A stretch of 64,000 nucleotides of DNA from positions 16,606 through 80,605 of the forward strand of contig JBOFEZ010000139.1 of assembly GCA_051648365.1 (NCBI GenBank), in the 5' to 3' direction. Both the position numbers and the translations under genes were made by a program. The notes under the pieces were generated by a model. That model had not been told where the DNA came from. It did no database searches and was given only the letters and a program-made list of their open reading frames with translations. The stretch comes from JAGNZR01 sp051648365 (GTDB lineage Bacteria; Fusobacteriota; Fusobacteriia; Fusobacteriales; Fusobacteriaceae). Positions 43,515-52,388 of the stretch are shown piece by piece (the stretch's first letter is position 1; each line of letters begins with the position of its first letter).

Positions 43515-43739
43515 TTATTTGTGTGACTCAATGTAGTTTACTACATCTTTTACAGTTTTGATTTTCTCTGCATCTGAATCAGGAATTTCAACTTCGAATT
43601 CTTCTTCGAAAGCCATTATTAACTCAACTGTATCTAGAGAGTCTGCTCCTAGGTCTTCTACAAAATTTGCATCAAGAGTTACCTGCTCTGCCTCTACACC
43701 TAATTGATCAACAACTATTTCTTTGATTTTATCTAACAT
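43515..43739 (-). CDS. acpP: Acyl carrier protein
   Basis: Carries growing acyl chains on a phosphopantetheine arm attached to S34 in the motif GADSLDTVEL. The 74-residue acidic helix bundle has the standard length. It sits between fabD and fabF, with AGGAGG ahead of its ATG. A hairpin immediately after the gene may raise acpP mRNA over fabF. Confidence 0.98.
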   Translation of the reverse strand: MLDKIKEIVVDQLGVEAEQVTLDANFVEDLGADSLDTVELIMAFEEEFEVEIPDSDAEKIKTVKDVVNYIESHK

Positions 43740-43818
43740 TTTTTTCCTCCTAAATATACTTTCTTTTTTATATTATAATTTTCCATTATAAACTTTTCTC
43801 TGAGCATTCTGTCTAATT

Positions 43819-44733
43819 TTACATTATATTTTCGAAATCTTCAAGCTTTTCTATGTTTTTAACTATAATTTCTTTATCTATTTTTTTTATGAGACCTGCA
43901 ACTACTTTTCCTGCTCCTACTTCATATATTTTTGTAACTCCTAGAGATTTCAGTTCTTTTATACTATCAACCCATTTAACAGGTCCGAAACTTTGAACAT
44001 ATATTTCTTCTACAATTTCTTCAGCAGTATTTATAGGTTTTCCTGTTGTGTTTGCTATAAGAGGAGTTTCAACATTTTCGAATCGGAATTTTCCAGCTTC
44101 TATTTTAAGTTTTGCTCCTGCAGGTTTCATGAGTGATGAGTGGAAAGGTCCTGATACTGGAAGTAATATGGCACGTTTTGCTCCTGCTTCTTTTAGAATA
44201 ACACAAGCCTCTTCTACAGCAGATTTTTGTCCCGCTATCACAGTCTGATTTGGTTCATTAAAATTTACAGCCTCTACAACACCTTCTATTGAAGAGATAA
44301 TTTCTTTTATCTTATCCGCTTCTATTCCTATTACTGCTGCCATAGTTCCCTCTACTTCTCCAGCTACTTCATTCATAGCTTTTCCTCTTGCTGCAGTAAG
44401 TTTTATTGTATCTTCTAAAGAAAGAAACCCTGCAGATCCTATTGCTGCATATTCTCCTACCGAATGTCCTGCAACGAAATCTGGTTTTATTCCTTTATCT
44501 CTAAGTAATCTCTCTAATACAAGGCTCATTGCCACTATTGCAGGCTGAGTATTCCTAGTTTGTCTGAGTTCCTCTTCTGGTCCTTCAAACATAATTTTTT
44601 TAAGATCAAAATCTAATTTATCAAAAATTTCATCAAAATATTTCTTTGCTATTTCATTATTTTCATAAAGTTCTTTTCCCATTCCAACATACTGAGAACC
44701 CTGGCCTGGAAAAACAAAAGCTATCTTAGACAT
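43819..44733 (-). CDS. fabD: Malonyl CoA-acyl carrier protein transacylase
   Basis: Loads malonate from CoA onto ACP. The nucleophile S91 is in GHSVGEYAA, the catalytic H198 in SGPFHSS, and the N-terminal FPGQGSQYVGMG is the family signature. The length of 304 residues is normal. A full-consensus promoter and a palindrome lie in the gap after fabH, so fabD-acpP-fabF can be transcribed independently of plsX-fabH. Confidence 0.97.
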   Translation of the reverse strand: MSKIAFVFPGQGSQYVGMGKELYENNEIAKKYFDEIFDKLDFDLKKIMFEGPEEELRQTRNTQPAIVAMSLVLERLLRDKGIKPDFVAGHSVGEYAAIGSAGFLSLEDTIKLTAARGKAMNEVAGEVEGTMAAVIGIEADKIKEIISSIEGVVEAVNFNEPNQTVIAGQKSAVEEACVILKEAGAKRAILLPVSGPFHSSLMKPAGAKLKIEAGKFRFENVETPLIANTTGKPINTAEEIVEEIYVQSFGPVKWVDSIKELKSLGVTKIYEVGAGKVVAGLIKKIDKEIIVKNIEKLEDFENIM

Positions 44734-44749
44734 AAATCATCCTCCATTT

Positions 44750-44763
44750 ATTACAGTTGTAAT
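44750..44763. promoter_or_regulatory. Palindrome at the fabD promoter
   Basis: ATTACA-GT-TGTAAT, perfect 6-2-6 repeat, directly downstream of the fabD -10. A near copy (ATTACAACAGTAAAT, 46890-46904) overlaps the plsX -35. Confidence 0.45.
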
Positions 44764-44792
44764 ATTATATCATCGCACTTTCTTTCTGTCAA
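44764..44792 (-). promoter_or_regulatory. Internal promoter of fabD-acpP-fabF
   Basis: Minus strand perfect TTGACA (44787-44792), 17 bases, perfect TATAAT (44764-44769), in the 73-base gap between fabH and fabD. Confidence 0.82.
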
Positions 44793-44806
44793 ATTTTTAT
44801 AAAAAC

Positions 44807-45796
44807 TTAATAAGCCCACTTCATAATAAGGGAACCAAATGTAAGGCCTCCTCCAAATCCTGTCATTGCCACCATATCACCTTTTTTTATAGCACCCTTT
44901 TCATAAGCTTCAGTTAGGGCTATTCCTATCGAAGCTGCTGAAGTGTTTCCATACTTGTCAAGGTTAAGATAAAATTTTTCTACTGGAATTCCTAGTTTTT
45001 TTGAAGCTGCTTCAATTATTCTCACATTAGCTTGATGAGGTATAACTATATTGATATCTTCTGCCTTAATTCCAGCTCTCTCCATGGCTATATTAGTCGA
45101 TTTTGGCAGGGCTTTCACTGCAAATTTGAAAACCTCTTGACCCTTCATTCTTATATATTGTTCTCTAGCTTCTATTCTCTCGTCATTCAAAGGATTTCTT
45201 GACCCTCCTGCTTTGATATGCAGAGTTTCAGTTATATCTCCATCTGCTCCAAGATAGTTGGATAGTATACCAAAATCCTCTCCAACCTCTCCAACAACTG
45301 CTGCCGCAGCTCCATCTCCAAAGAGTATTGCTGTATTTCTATCCTGCATATCAGTTACTCTTGAAAGAGTTTCTGCTCCAATAACTAAAACCTTTTTGCT
45401 GGCTCCTGATTTCACAAGAGACTGAGCCAATACAAGAGCATAAATAAAACCACTACAAGCCGCATTTATATCTATTGCTCCTGCATTTACAGCTCCTAGT
45501 TTCTTCTGAACTATACAAGATGTGCTCGGAGTTGGATAATCTGGAGTTATTGTTGCAAGAATTATCATATCCAATTCGCTAGCATCTATATTTGCATTTT
45601 TCAATGCTTGTTCTGCGGCTTTTAGGGAAAGATCTGATGTCGCTTCGTTTTCAGCTGCAAATCTTCTTTCCTCAACTCCTGTTCTTGTTCTTATCCACTC
45701 GTCAGTTGTATCTATGATTTTTTCGAAATCAAAATTTGTCATCACTTTTTCTGGTACATATTTTCCAATTCCTATAATTCCAACATTTTTAGACAT
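44807..45796 (-). CDS. fabH: 3-oxoacyl-[acyl-carrier-protein] synthase III
   Basis: Starts fatty-acid synthesis by condensing acetyl-CoA with malonyl-ACP. Catalytic C114 lies in NAACSGFIYA, the histidine in IPHQAN and asparagine in GNTSAAS, together the Cys-His-Asn triad. The 329 residues are normal. Its start overlaps the end of plsX by eight bases. Preference for straight or branched primers is not decided by sequence. Confidence 0.97.
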   Translation of the reverse strand: MSKNVGIIGIGKYVPEKVMTNFDFEKIIDTTDEWIRTRTGVEERRFAAENEATSDLSLKAAEQALKNANIDASELDMIILATITPDYPTPSTSCIVQKKLGAVNAGAIDINAACSGFIYALVLAQSLVKSGASKKVLVIGAETLSRVTDMQDRNTAILFGDGAAAAVVGEVGEDFGILSNYLGADGDITETLHIKAGGSRNPLNDERIEAREQYIRMKGQEVFKFAVKALPKSTNIAMERAGIKAEDINIVIPHQANVRIIEAASKKLGIPVEKFYLNLDKYGNTSAASIGIALTEAYEKGAIKKGDMVAMTGFGGGLTFGSLIMKWAY

Positions 45797-46820
45797 TCTC
45801 TAGATCTCCTTCAACTTTTTTTTCAGATATTTTTTCCATTTCCGTTTTTATTTTTTCTACAAAATCTTCTTCAACAAATCTTTTAGCTGCTCGTATAGCA
45901 TTTTTTATAGCCCTTTCATCAGATCCGCCATGAGCCTTTATCGATATATGATTTAAACCTAAAAATATAGCTCCGCCATATTCTGATGCATCCATTTTTT
46001 TTCTTAATTTACGGAATACACTTCTCAGAAAAAAAGCTCCGATTTTAAAAATAAAATCATTTCTTATCTCATTTTTCAAAAAATCTATTATGAATTTTGC
46101 TGTTCCTTCTGTAGATTTCAAAAGGATATTTCCTGTATATCCATCAGTTACAATCACATCTACATCCCCATTCAACATCTTATGTGGTTCAATATTTCCC
46201 ACAAAATTTATTTTCTTTTGATTTGAAAGAATATCGAAACTTGCTCTTGTAAGCTCATTTCCCTTTCCATCTTCACTTCCAATATTCAAAAGTCCAACTC
46301 TTGGATTTTTTATTCCTAAAAGAATTTCTGCGTACTTGCTTCCCAAAATAGCGAAGTGATCTAAAAATTCAGGTTTACAGTCCGAGTTAGCTCCAACATC
46401 AAGAACAACCATATGATCTTTTTTATTAGGGAAAACTGTTGCTATTGCAGGTCTTAAGACACCCTTTATTCTTTTTAACTTCAACTGACTTGCGGTTATT
46501 AAAGCACCCGTATTTCCAGCAGAAACTGCTGCAGAAGCCAAGTCTCTTTTCACAAGTTCCAAAGTAACATTCATAGAAGAATCCTTCTTTCCTCTAACTG
46601 CTACAATAGGATCGTCTTCCATTTCTATTACTTCTGAGGCTTGATGAATTATTAATCTATTTTTATCGTACTTGTATTTTTCTAGTTCTTTCTCGAGTTT
46701 ATTCTTCTGTCCTACAAGAATAAGCTCTATATCCTTAAACTCTTCCAAAGCAAGAATAGCACCTTTAACGGTAGCGTAAGGAGCATTATCTCCCCCCATT
46801 GCATCTAGAGCAATTTTCAT
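45789..46820 (-). CDS. plsX: Phosphate acyltransferase PlsX
   Basis: Turns acyl-ACP into acyl-phosphate, which PlsY uses for phospholipid. The start is MKIALDAMGGDNAP, the standard opening; GGAGG sits eight bases ahead of ATG 46820, inside the longer frame to 46835. Further blocks are GALITASQ (SAGNTGA) near residue 94 and VDVIVTDGYTGNI near 215. It leads the fab cluster, separate from rpmF by a strong terminator, and is not in the yceD-rpmF transcript as it often is elsewhere. Confidence 0.96.
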   Translation of the reverse strand: MKIALDAMGGDNAPYATVKGAILALEEFKDIELILVGQKNKLEKELEKYKYDKNRLIIHQASEVIEMEDDPIVAVRGKKDSSMNVTLELVKRDLASAAVSAGNTGALITASQLKLKRIKGVLRPAIATVFPNKKDHMVVLDVGANSDCKPEFLDHFAILGSKYAEILLGIKNPRVGLLNIGSEDGKGNELTRASFDILSNQKKINFVGNIEPHKMLNGDVDVIVTDGYTGNILLKSTEGTAKFIIDFLKNEIRNDFIFKIGAFFLRSVFRKLRKKMDASEYGGAIFLGLNHISIKAHGGSDERAIKNAIRAAKRFVEEDFVEKIKTEMEKISEKKVEGDLENV

Positions 46821-46866
46821 CTCTTTTTCCTCCATATAGAAAATTTTAATAGAATACCTATATTTT

Positions 46867-46896
46867 ATTTTACCATATGCCCGAATAGTATTACAA
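46867..46896 (-). promoter_or_regulatory. Promoter of plsX-fabH
   Basis: Minus strand TTGTAA (46891-46896), 18-base spacer, TAAAAT (46867-46872). The motif ATTACAACAGTAAAT (46890-46904) overlaps the -35. Confidence 0.5.
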
Positions 46897-46904
46897 CAGT
46901 AAAT

Positions 46905-46939
46905 AAAAAGAGGCAGATTTATCTGCCTCTTTTTATTTT
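46905..46939. terminator. Terminator after rpmF
   Basis: Perfect 14-bp stem AAAAAGAGGCAGAT/ATCTGCCTCTTTTT with loop TT. It ends yceD-rpmF ahead of the plsX promoter. Confidence 0.92.
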
Positions 46940-46954
46940 TTAATTTTTAGTTGA

Positions 46955-47134
46955 TTACTCAGCTGTTTTTAGTACTTGTCTTCCGTTGTAATCTCCACAC
47001 TCAAGACACACTCTGTGTGGTCTTCTTGGAGCTCCACACTTAGCACAAGTCGCTAAACCTGTTGCTGTTAAAGCATGGTGAGATCTTCTCATATTCTTTT
47101 TCGCTTTTGATGTTTTCTTTTTAGGTACTGCCAT
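46955..47134 (-). CDS. rpmF: 50S ribosomal protein L32
   Basis: Large-subunit protein of 59 residues, too short for many gene callers. It reads MAVPKKKTSKAKKNMRRSHH, then CAKCG and CLECG, the zinc-binding C4 form of L32. Stop codon at 46955-46957. AGGAGG precedes ATG on the minus strand. It follows yceD by about 30 bases, the common pairing. Confidence 0.97.
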   Translation of the reverse strand: MAVPKKKTSKAKKNMRRSHHALTATGLATCAKCGAPRRPHRVCLECGDYNGRQVLKTAE

Positions 47135-47163
47135 TTTCTATTACCTCCTAATCTGTTTAAAGG

Positions 47164-47664
47164 TTAATCCTTAATCTCTAATAATTTAGCCCATCTAGAA
47201 TCAATCGTTTCTTCAGTATATTTTTTTATCTCAGAATCATCTTCACAAGATGGCTTACATGCAGGGTAACTATCCATATTCAAAATTAGCTCTTGCCTTA
47301 CAAGGTCAGATATATTTATCTCTCCGTTATCAGCTTGTTCTATCCCTTCTGAATCTAGTTCGCTCTCCTCTTTAAGCTCTTTTATATATTCTAAATACTC
47401 TCTTGGCTCTAAAAAATTCCATATGAAATTTCCTGAAATATCCTGGGCAATCTCTTTAAGACATCTAACACACTGAACTTTTACTTCCGTTGTATAAGCT
47501 CCTGATATTTGATAAATTGTTCCAACTCCTATTTTTTCAAACTTGGATAATTCCAAAGAAAGTTCTACAGGATTAGTAATTATTACCCCATCTATCGCTT
47601 CTACATCTAAAGATATTTTATCAACATGTTGATTAGCTCCGAAATCTTGAATTTTGAGTTTCAA
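47164..47664 (-). CDS. yceD: YceD/DUF177 family protein
   Basis: A 166-residue protein of the DUF177 family, associated with 23S rRNA accumulation and usually placed directly before rpmF, as here. Cysteine pairs CVRC (middle) and CKPSC (C-terminal part) are the family hallmark and probably bind zinc. The start is TTG 47664 with GGAGG six bases ahead. A good promoter precedes it. Confidence 0.9.
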   Translation of the reverse strand: MKLKIQDFGANQHVDKISLDVEAIDGVIITNPVELSLELSKFEKIGVGTIYQISGAYTTEVKVQCVRCLKEIAQDISGNFIWNFLEPREYLEYIKELKEESELDSEGIEQADNGEINISDLVRQELILNMDSYPACKPSCEDDSEIKKYTEETIDSRWAKLLEIKD

Positions 47665-47695
47665 AGATAACCTCCCTTATAATATTCACTTAGGT

Positions 47696-47724
47696 ATTTT
47701 ACAAAAAAAAACACGTTTTGTCAA
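47696..47724 (-). promoter_or_regulatory. Promoter of yceD-rpmF
   Basis: Minus strand perfect TTGACA (47719-47724), 17 bases, TAAAAT (47696-47701). Confidence 0.72.
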
Positions 47725-47761
47725 GTAAATTTTATTAACAAAAAGATTGCACACACTATTT

Positions 47762-48859
47762 TTATACATTAAATAGGAATTCCATTAAATCTCCATCTTT
47801 TACTATGTACTCTTTTCCTTCTAGTCTAAGAGTCCCTGCTTCCTGTGAACCTTTCCAACCAGAATATTTAATAAAATCTTCATAAGCTACTACCTTAGCT
47901 CGAATAAATCCTTTTTCAAAGTCTGTGTGGATCTCTCCGGCAGCTTTAGGTGCTGTATCTCCTATTCTTATTGTCCAAGCTCTAACTTCTTTAACACCAG
48001 CTGTAAAGTATGTTTGAAGTCCAAGAAGTTTATATCCGGCTCTTATCAATCTATTAAGACCAGCCTCTTCTACTCCCAAAGCCTCTAAAAATTCTTTTTT
48101 AGATTCTTCGTCATCCATTTCTTGAAGTTCTGCTTCAACTTTAGCTGAAACTACAACTACCTCTGATCCTAATTTTTCAGCATACTCCTTAACTCTTTCT
48201 ACATATTCGTTTCCAGTAGCCAAATCATCTTCTGATACATTAGCAGCGAATATCATAGGCTTTAGAGTAAGCAGTTGATAAGCCTTAAGTAACTCTATAT
48301 CCTCTTTAGATAAGTTAAGAGTTTTAAGCATCTGAATATCTTCGAGATGAACCTTGCAAGTTTCTAAAACAGGCATTAAAGTCATCGATTCCTTATTTTT
48401 ATTTTTAGCAAGTTTCGAATGCTTTTCAACAGCTTTTTCGATTGTATCCAAATCAGCTAAAATAAGTTCTCCATTTATAACTTCTATATCAGCTATTGGA
48501 TCTATTCCTCCAGCCACATGAATTATATTATCATCATTGAAACATCTAACAACTTGGCAGATAGCTGCTGTAGACCTGATATTAGATAGGAATTTATTTC
48601 CTAATCCCTCTCCCTTGGAAGCGCCTTTTACAAGACCTGCTATATCTACAAATTCCACTGTAGCTGGAACCATTCTCTGAGGATTTATTATTTTCGCTAG
48701 TTCCTCCATTCTTTGGTCTGGAACTGTTACCATCCCAACATTTGGTTCAATTGTACAGAAAGGGTAGTTTGCCGCCTCGGCTGCACCGGCCTTTGTTATA
48801 GCATTAAAAAGAGTTGATTTTCCAACATTCGGAAGACCCACAATTCCTATTCCTATCAT
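47762..48859 (-). CDS. ychF: Redox-regulated ATPase YchF (Obg-like)
   Basis: Obg-family P-loop protein that favours ATP and associates with ribosomes. P-loop GLPNVGKST is at residues 7-15, the switch motif DIAGLVKGASKGEGLGNKFL near 72, and a C-terminal TGS domain ends with VKDGDLMEFLFNV. The 365-residue length matches the family. It is a single-gene unit with an extended -10 upstream. Confidence 0.97.
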   Translation of the reverse strand: MIGIGIVGLPNVGKSTLFNAITKAGAAEAANYPFCTIEPNVGMVTVPDQRMEELAKIINPQRMVPATVEFVDIAGLVKGASKGEGLGNKFLSNIRSTAAICQVVRCFNDDNIIHVAGGIDPIADIEVINGELILADLDTIEKAVEKHSKLAKNKNKESMTLMPVLETCKVHLEDIQMLKTLNLSKEDIELLKAYQLLTLKPMIFAANVSEDDLATGNEYVERVKEYAEKLGSEVVVVSAKVEAELQEMDDEESKKEFLEALGVEEAGLNRLIRAGYKLLGLQTYFTAGVKEVRAWTIRIGDTAPKAAGEIHTDFEKGFIRAKVVAYEDFIKYSGWKGSQEAGTLRLEGKEYIVKDGDLMEFLFNV

Positions 48860-48913
48860 CTATATTCCTCCTCATCTACTCATACGTATATATTTATTTT
48901 TTTCATACATATT

Positions 48914-48922
48914 ATTATACCA
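48914..48922 (-). promoter_or_regulatory. Extended -10 promoter of ychF
   Basis: Minus strand TGGTATAAT, an extended -10 with perfect TATAAT; no clear -35 is needed or seen. Confidence 0.55.
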
Positions 48923-48954
48923 CGTTTTTAAATTCTCTACTACGTTTTTCTATT

Positions 48955-48989
48955 ATAAAAAAATATGGGACAATCGGTTAAATTGTCCC
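48955..48989 (-). terminator. Terminator after the glycine-zipper lipoprotein gene
   Basis: GGGACAAT/ATTGTCCC 8-bp stem with a 7-base loop; the minus strand continues ATATTTTTTT. Confidence 0.8.
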
Positions 48990-49000
48990 CTGATTTTGAA

Positions 49001-49348
49001 TTAATATTGTGGTAATGGTCTTGGGTAACCAGGTTGTGGAACTACCTGATATCCTCCTGGCGGAGGTGGATAAGCTCCTCCTGAAGGTTGATAATAACCT
49101 TGATTCTGTTGCTGGTAAACTTGTTCCTGTTGGATTCTGTTGCTATCCTGCATTGTTCCAATTAGGGCTCCTGCTGCGGCTCCAATTCCTGCTCCAATCA
49201 GCGTCCCCTTAGTATCTCCACCTATAACTTGTCCTAGAACAGCTCCTGTTCCTGCTCCTACGGTTGTACCGCCTATGGCTCCTGAGCCTGCATTAGCACA
49301 ACCTGTGAGAGCTAAAATTGTAAGTGATAAAACTATTAATTTTTTCAT
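49001..49348 (-). CDS. Glycine-zipper lipoprotein
   Basis: A 115-residue lipoprotein. Signal peptide and lipobox LALTGCANAG (Cys at 17). Residues about 20-65 are a glycine-zipper segment (GGTTVGAGTGAVLGQVIGG, then GTLIGAGIGAAAGALIG), typical of small outer-membrane-associated lipoproteins of the OmpA/SlyB-like group. The C-terminal 45 residues are unusual, rich in Gln, Tyr and Pro (QQQNQGYY, YPPPPGGY). It lies 18 bases after gpmI. Function unknown; envelope stability or stress is a guess. Confidence 0.8.
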   Translation of the reverse strand: MKKLIVLSLTILALTGCANAGSGAIGGTTVGAGTGAVLGQVIGGDTKGTLIGAGIGAAAGALIGTMQDSNRIQQEQVYQQQNQGYYQPSGGAYPPPPGGYQVVPQPGYPRPLPQY

Positions 49349-49366
49349 TCGCTTTACCTCCTCTAT

Positions 49367-50887
49367 CTATCTTTTTATTAAAGATACACCATTCATCTCT
49401 GAAGGCTTCTCTATTCCAAGTATATCTAGCATAGTAGGTGCCAAATCTGAAAGTTTTCCATCTTTTACTTCGACATTTTTCAATTCTTCAGATACTAAAA
49501 TAAAAGGAACATGGTTTGTCGTGTGAGCTGTAAAAGGTACATGAGTTATCGGGTCTTCCATAAGCTCAGCATTTCCGTGGTCTGCAGTTACTAAAACTGT
49601 TCCCTTTTTCTCTAAAACTTTTTCCACAACTCTGTGCATACAGTTATCTACAACTTTTATAGCTTTAACCGTTGCATCTATAACTCCTGTATGACCTACC
49701 ATATCTGGATTTGCATAGTTTATAACTACAACATCAAATCTATTTTCATCTAAAACTTTAAGCACTTCTGTTGTTAATTTTTCCGCTGACATCTCTGGCT
49801 GAAGATCATATGTTGCTACCTTCGGAGAATCTACAAGCAATCTTTCTTCTCCTTCGTAAGCCAACTCTTTTCCTCCATTGAAAAAGAATGTTACATGAGC
49901 ATATTTTTCAGTTTCAGCTGTTCTAAGTTGAGTAAGTCCATTTTTAGAAAGAACTTCTCCCAAAGTATTTGTAAGCTCTTTATCTACATAGATAAAAGGA
50001 GCATCTATTGTAGTATCATACTGCCTCATGCAATAGAAATTAACTCCAAGATAATCTCTTTGGAAGAATGAGAATTCTTTATCATTAATAGCTCTAGTTA
50101 TTTGTCTTGCTCTATCTGGTCTATAGTTAAAGTTTATTACAACATCTCCAGATTTAATTACTCCATTTTCATCTATAACTGTAGGCATTACAAATTCATC
50201 TGTGATATTTTTAGTATATGAATCGCTTATTGCTTCAATTACCGAAACAGATTTTATCCCTTTTCCTTCAACTAAAGCCTGATATGCTTTTGCCGTTCTT
50301 TCATAATTTTTATCTCTATCCATGGAATAATATCTTCCTGAAATAGTGGCTATCTTTCCAACTCCTATTTCAGATATTTTTGCTTCAAGTGCTTTTAGGA
50401 ATCCCTCACCAGATTTTGGTGCAGTATCTCTTCCATCTAAAAAAGCATGTACATAAACTTCTTCGAGTCCATAATTTTTAGCCATTTGGAGAAGTCCGTA
50501 AAGATGACTGTTATGTGAGTGAACTCCACCATCTGAAAGAAGTCCTATGAAATGTATTGCTTTTCCTGATGCTTTAGCTTTTTCAAACGCTTCAACAGCT
50601 TTCTCTTTCTTAAAGAAGTCTCCTTCTCTCATGTCTTTAGATATTTCAACAAGAGGCTGATACAAAACTCTTCCGGCTCCGATATTTAGATGTCCTACTT
50701 CTGAATTCCCCATCTGACCATCAGGAAGACCTACCGCTTCTCCCGATGCTTCTAGCTCAGAATTTGGATATTTTTTTATTAACTCTATGAAATTTGTAGG
50801 ATGTGCATCTTCTATTGCGTTTTTCTCATTTTTATGATGGTTTATTCCCCAACCATCTAATATCATAAGCATTAATGGCTTTTTCAT
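49367..50887 (-). CDS. gpmI: 2,3-bisphosphoglycerate-independent phosphoglycerate mutase
   Basis: Interconverts 3- and 2-phosphoglycerate in glycolysis using two manganese ions. The phosphoserine nucleophile S62 is in GQMGNSEVGH; metal ligands appear in LMILDGWG, NFRPDRAR-like NFNYRPDRARQ, and TADHGNAE. The 506-residue length is standard. It starts directly after tpiA, so tpiA-gpmI form a glycolytic operon. Confidence 0.98.
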   Translation of the reverse strand: MKKPLMLMILDGWGINHHKNEKNAIEDAHPTNFIELIKKYPNSELEASGEAVGLPDGQMGNSEVGHLNIGAGRVLYQPLVEISKDMREGDFFKKEKAVEAFEKAKASGKAIHFIGLLSDGGVHSHNSHLYGLLQMAKNYGLEEVYVHAFLDGRDTAPKSGEGFLKALEAKISEIGVGKIATISGRYYSMDRDKNYERTAKAYQALVEGKGIKSVSVIEAISDSYTKNITDEFVMPTVIDENGVIKSGDVVINFNYRPDRARQITRAINDKEFSFFQRDYLGVNFYCMRQYDTTIDAPFIYVDKELTNTLGEVLSKNGLTQLRTAETEKYAHVTFFFNGGKELAYEGEERLLVDSPKVATYDLQPEMSAEKLTTEVLKVLDENRFDVVVINYANPDMVGHTGVIDATVKAIKVVDNCMHRVVEKVLEKKGTVLVTADHGNAELMEDPITHVPFTAHTTNHVPFILVSEELKNVEVKDGKLSDLAPTMLDILGIEKPSEMNGVSLIKR

Positions 50888-50890
50888 CTA

Positions 50891-51646
50891 TTAATTTCCT
50901 CCTTTTACAACTATTGCAAAAGTTTGTGCATCTAAAGAAGCTCCTCCAACAAGTCCACCATCAATATCAGGCTGAGCCATAAGATCTGCTGCGTTAGATG
51001 AATTCATTGATCCTCCGTATTGGATTACCATACCTTCCGCAACTTCTGGACCAAACATTTCAGCCACAACTCCTCTAACCTCTTTATGAGTCTCTTGAGC
51101 CATCTCTGGAGTAGCTGTTTTTCCTGTGCCTATTGCCCATACTGGTTCGTATGCAATAATAACTTTTTTAGCTTCCTCAGCTGTAAGTCCAGCCATTCCA
51201 CCTTTTATTTGTCTGCTATTTACTTCAGTTGTTTTTCCTGATTCTCTCTCTTCAAGTTTTTCTCCTATACAAAGAATAGGAGTTATATTGTGAGCTAGTG
51301 CTGACTTCACTTTAGTATTTATAAACTCGTCCGTCTCTCCAAAATATTCTCTTCTCTCTGAGTGACCAAGAATAACATGTTCTACTCCTATGGCTTTTAA
51401 CATAAGTGGAGAAGTCTCTCCTGTAAATGCTCCTGAATCTTTTGGATACATATTTTGAGCAGCTATTTTAACTCTAGTCCCTTCTGCTGCTTTAACAAGG
51501 TCTGAAAGCATAATTGTTGGAGCACCTATAATGACTTCCACATTTTTATACTCAGCTACAAGTCTTCCTAATTCTTTTACAGTTTCTGCTCCCTCAGCAT
51601 TTGTTTTATTCATTTTCCAGTTTCCTGCTACTATTTTTTTTCTCAT
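50891..51646 (-). CDS. tpiA: Triosephosphate isomerase
   Basis: Interconverts dihydroxyacetone phosphate and glyceraldehyde-3-phosphate, the latter also produced by DeoC. Catalytic Lys is K11 in GNWKMNK, His in LGHSERREYFGE, Glu in AYEPVWAIGTG. The length of 251 residues is normal. It leads the tpiA-gpmI-lipoprotein unit. Confidence 0.98.
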   Translation of the reverse strand: MRKKIVAGNWKMNKTNAEGAETVKELGRLVAEYKNVEVIIGAPTIMLSDLVKAAEGTRVKIAAQNMYPKDSGAFTGETSPLMLKAIGVEHVILGHSERREYFGETDEFINTKVKSALAHNITPILCIGEKLEERESGKTTEVNSRQIKGGMAGLTAEEAKKVIIAYEPVWAIGTGKTATPEMAQETHKEVRGVVAEMFGPEVAEGMVIQYGGSMNSSNAADLMAQPDIDGGLVGGASLDAQTFAIVVKGGN

Positions 51647-51703
51647 TTTGTTCCTCCCACTTCATATTCTAATCTATTAATTTAATCTTTAATAAGTCTC
51701 TGG

Positions 51704-51732
51704 ATTTTATCATGATTACCCTTTTATTTCAA
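51704..51732 (-). promoter_or_regulatory. Promoter of tpiA-gpmI
   Basis: Minus strand TTGAAA (51727-51732), 17 bases, TAAAAT (51704-51709). Confidence 0.6.
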
Positions 51733-51788
51733 ATTATTAATAATAGTTTTCTTCCATTGACAATAATTTAATCTTTATTTGATATCTT

Positions 51789-52388
51789 TTAATTCAAAAA
51801 TTTGTTACTCTTCTGATCATTTAAAAAATAATATGCATAATCATCTGCTTTTTTTTCAATTTTAGTTAGCACGTTAGGGACCTCAAATTCAAGTATTTCT
51901 AGTATTACTTCCATATCACCTTGTTCGAAAGCTTGTTTTATATCCATGTATAAATCTTGAAGCTGATCCAAATTTTTATCAAATTCATTATCCCGCATAT
52001 CTATTGTTGAAAAACTTTTTACTGCTATTAAATATTTTATAAACCACGACGTCAGATCCATCATTTCTTGAAGTATTTCATCTTCTTCATGTTCTTCTAC
52101 GAACCCAATTTCTTCAACAAGATCAAAATATCTTTCACTGAATTTTTTCATATTATATATTCCTTCAAAAACTATTCCTGATTCTTTTTTTGTTTTAAAT
52201 TCCAGAATATTTTTTTTGGCATACATAAAGGTTTTTTCACTTAATTCTTCTCCATTTACAAGAATATGAGTAGTTAGTCTGCTTTCTTTTATCAATTGAG
52301 CATTTATTTCTATTATTGCCTTGCCTAATGTTTTATATCTTTTTTTTAACTCGATTTTTTCATTATCTATATAAACTTCTATCGACAT
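51789..52388 (-). CDS. Hypothetical protein, 199 aa
   Basis: Not recognised. It is an acidic, soluble, mostly helical protein without signal peptide or membrane segment. The first 75 residues are a mixed beta region (MSIEVYIDNEKIELKKRYKT), and residues about 80-190 are amphipathic helix (FGFVEEHEEDEIL-like EIGFVEEHEEDEILQEMMDL). Its start overlaps the comF end by 26 bases, so it closes the long era/rnhB/comF run. No terminator was found after it. Confidence 0.6.
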   Translation of the reverse strand: MSIEVYIDNEKIELKKRYKTLGKAIIEINAQLIKESRLTTHILVNGEELSEKTFMYAKKNILEFKTKKESGIVFEGIYNMKKFSERYFDLVEEIGFVEEHEEDEILQEMMDLTSWFIKYLIAVKSFSTIDMRDNEFDKNLDQLQDLYMDIKQAFEQGDMEVILEILEFEVPNVLTKIEKKADDYAYYFLNDQKSNKFLN

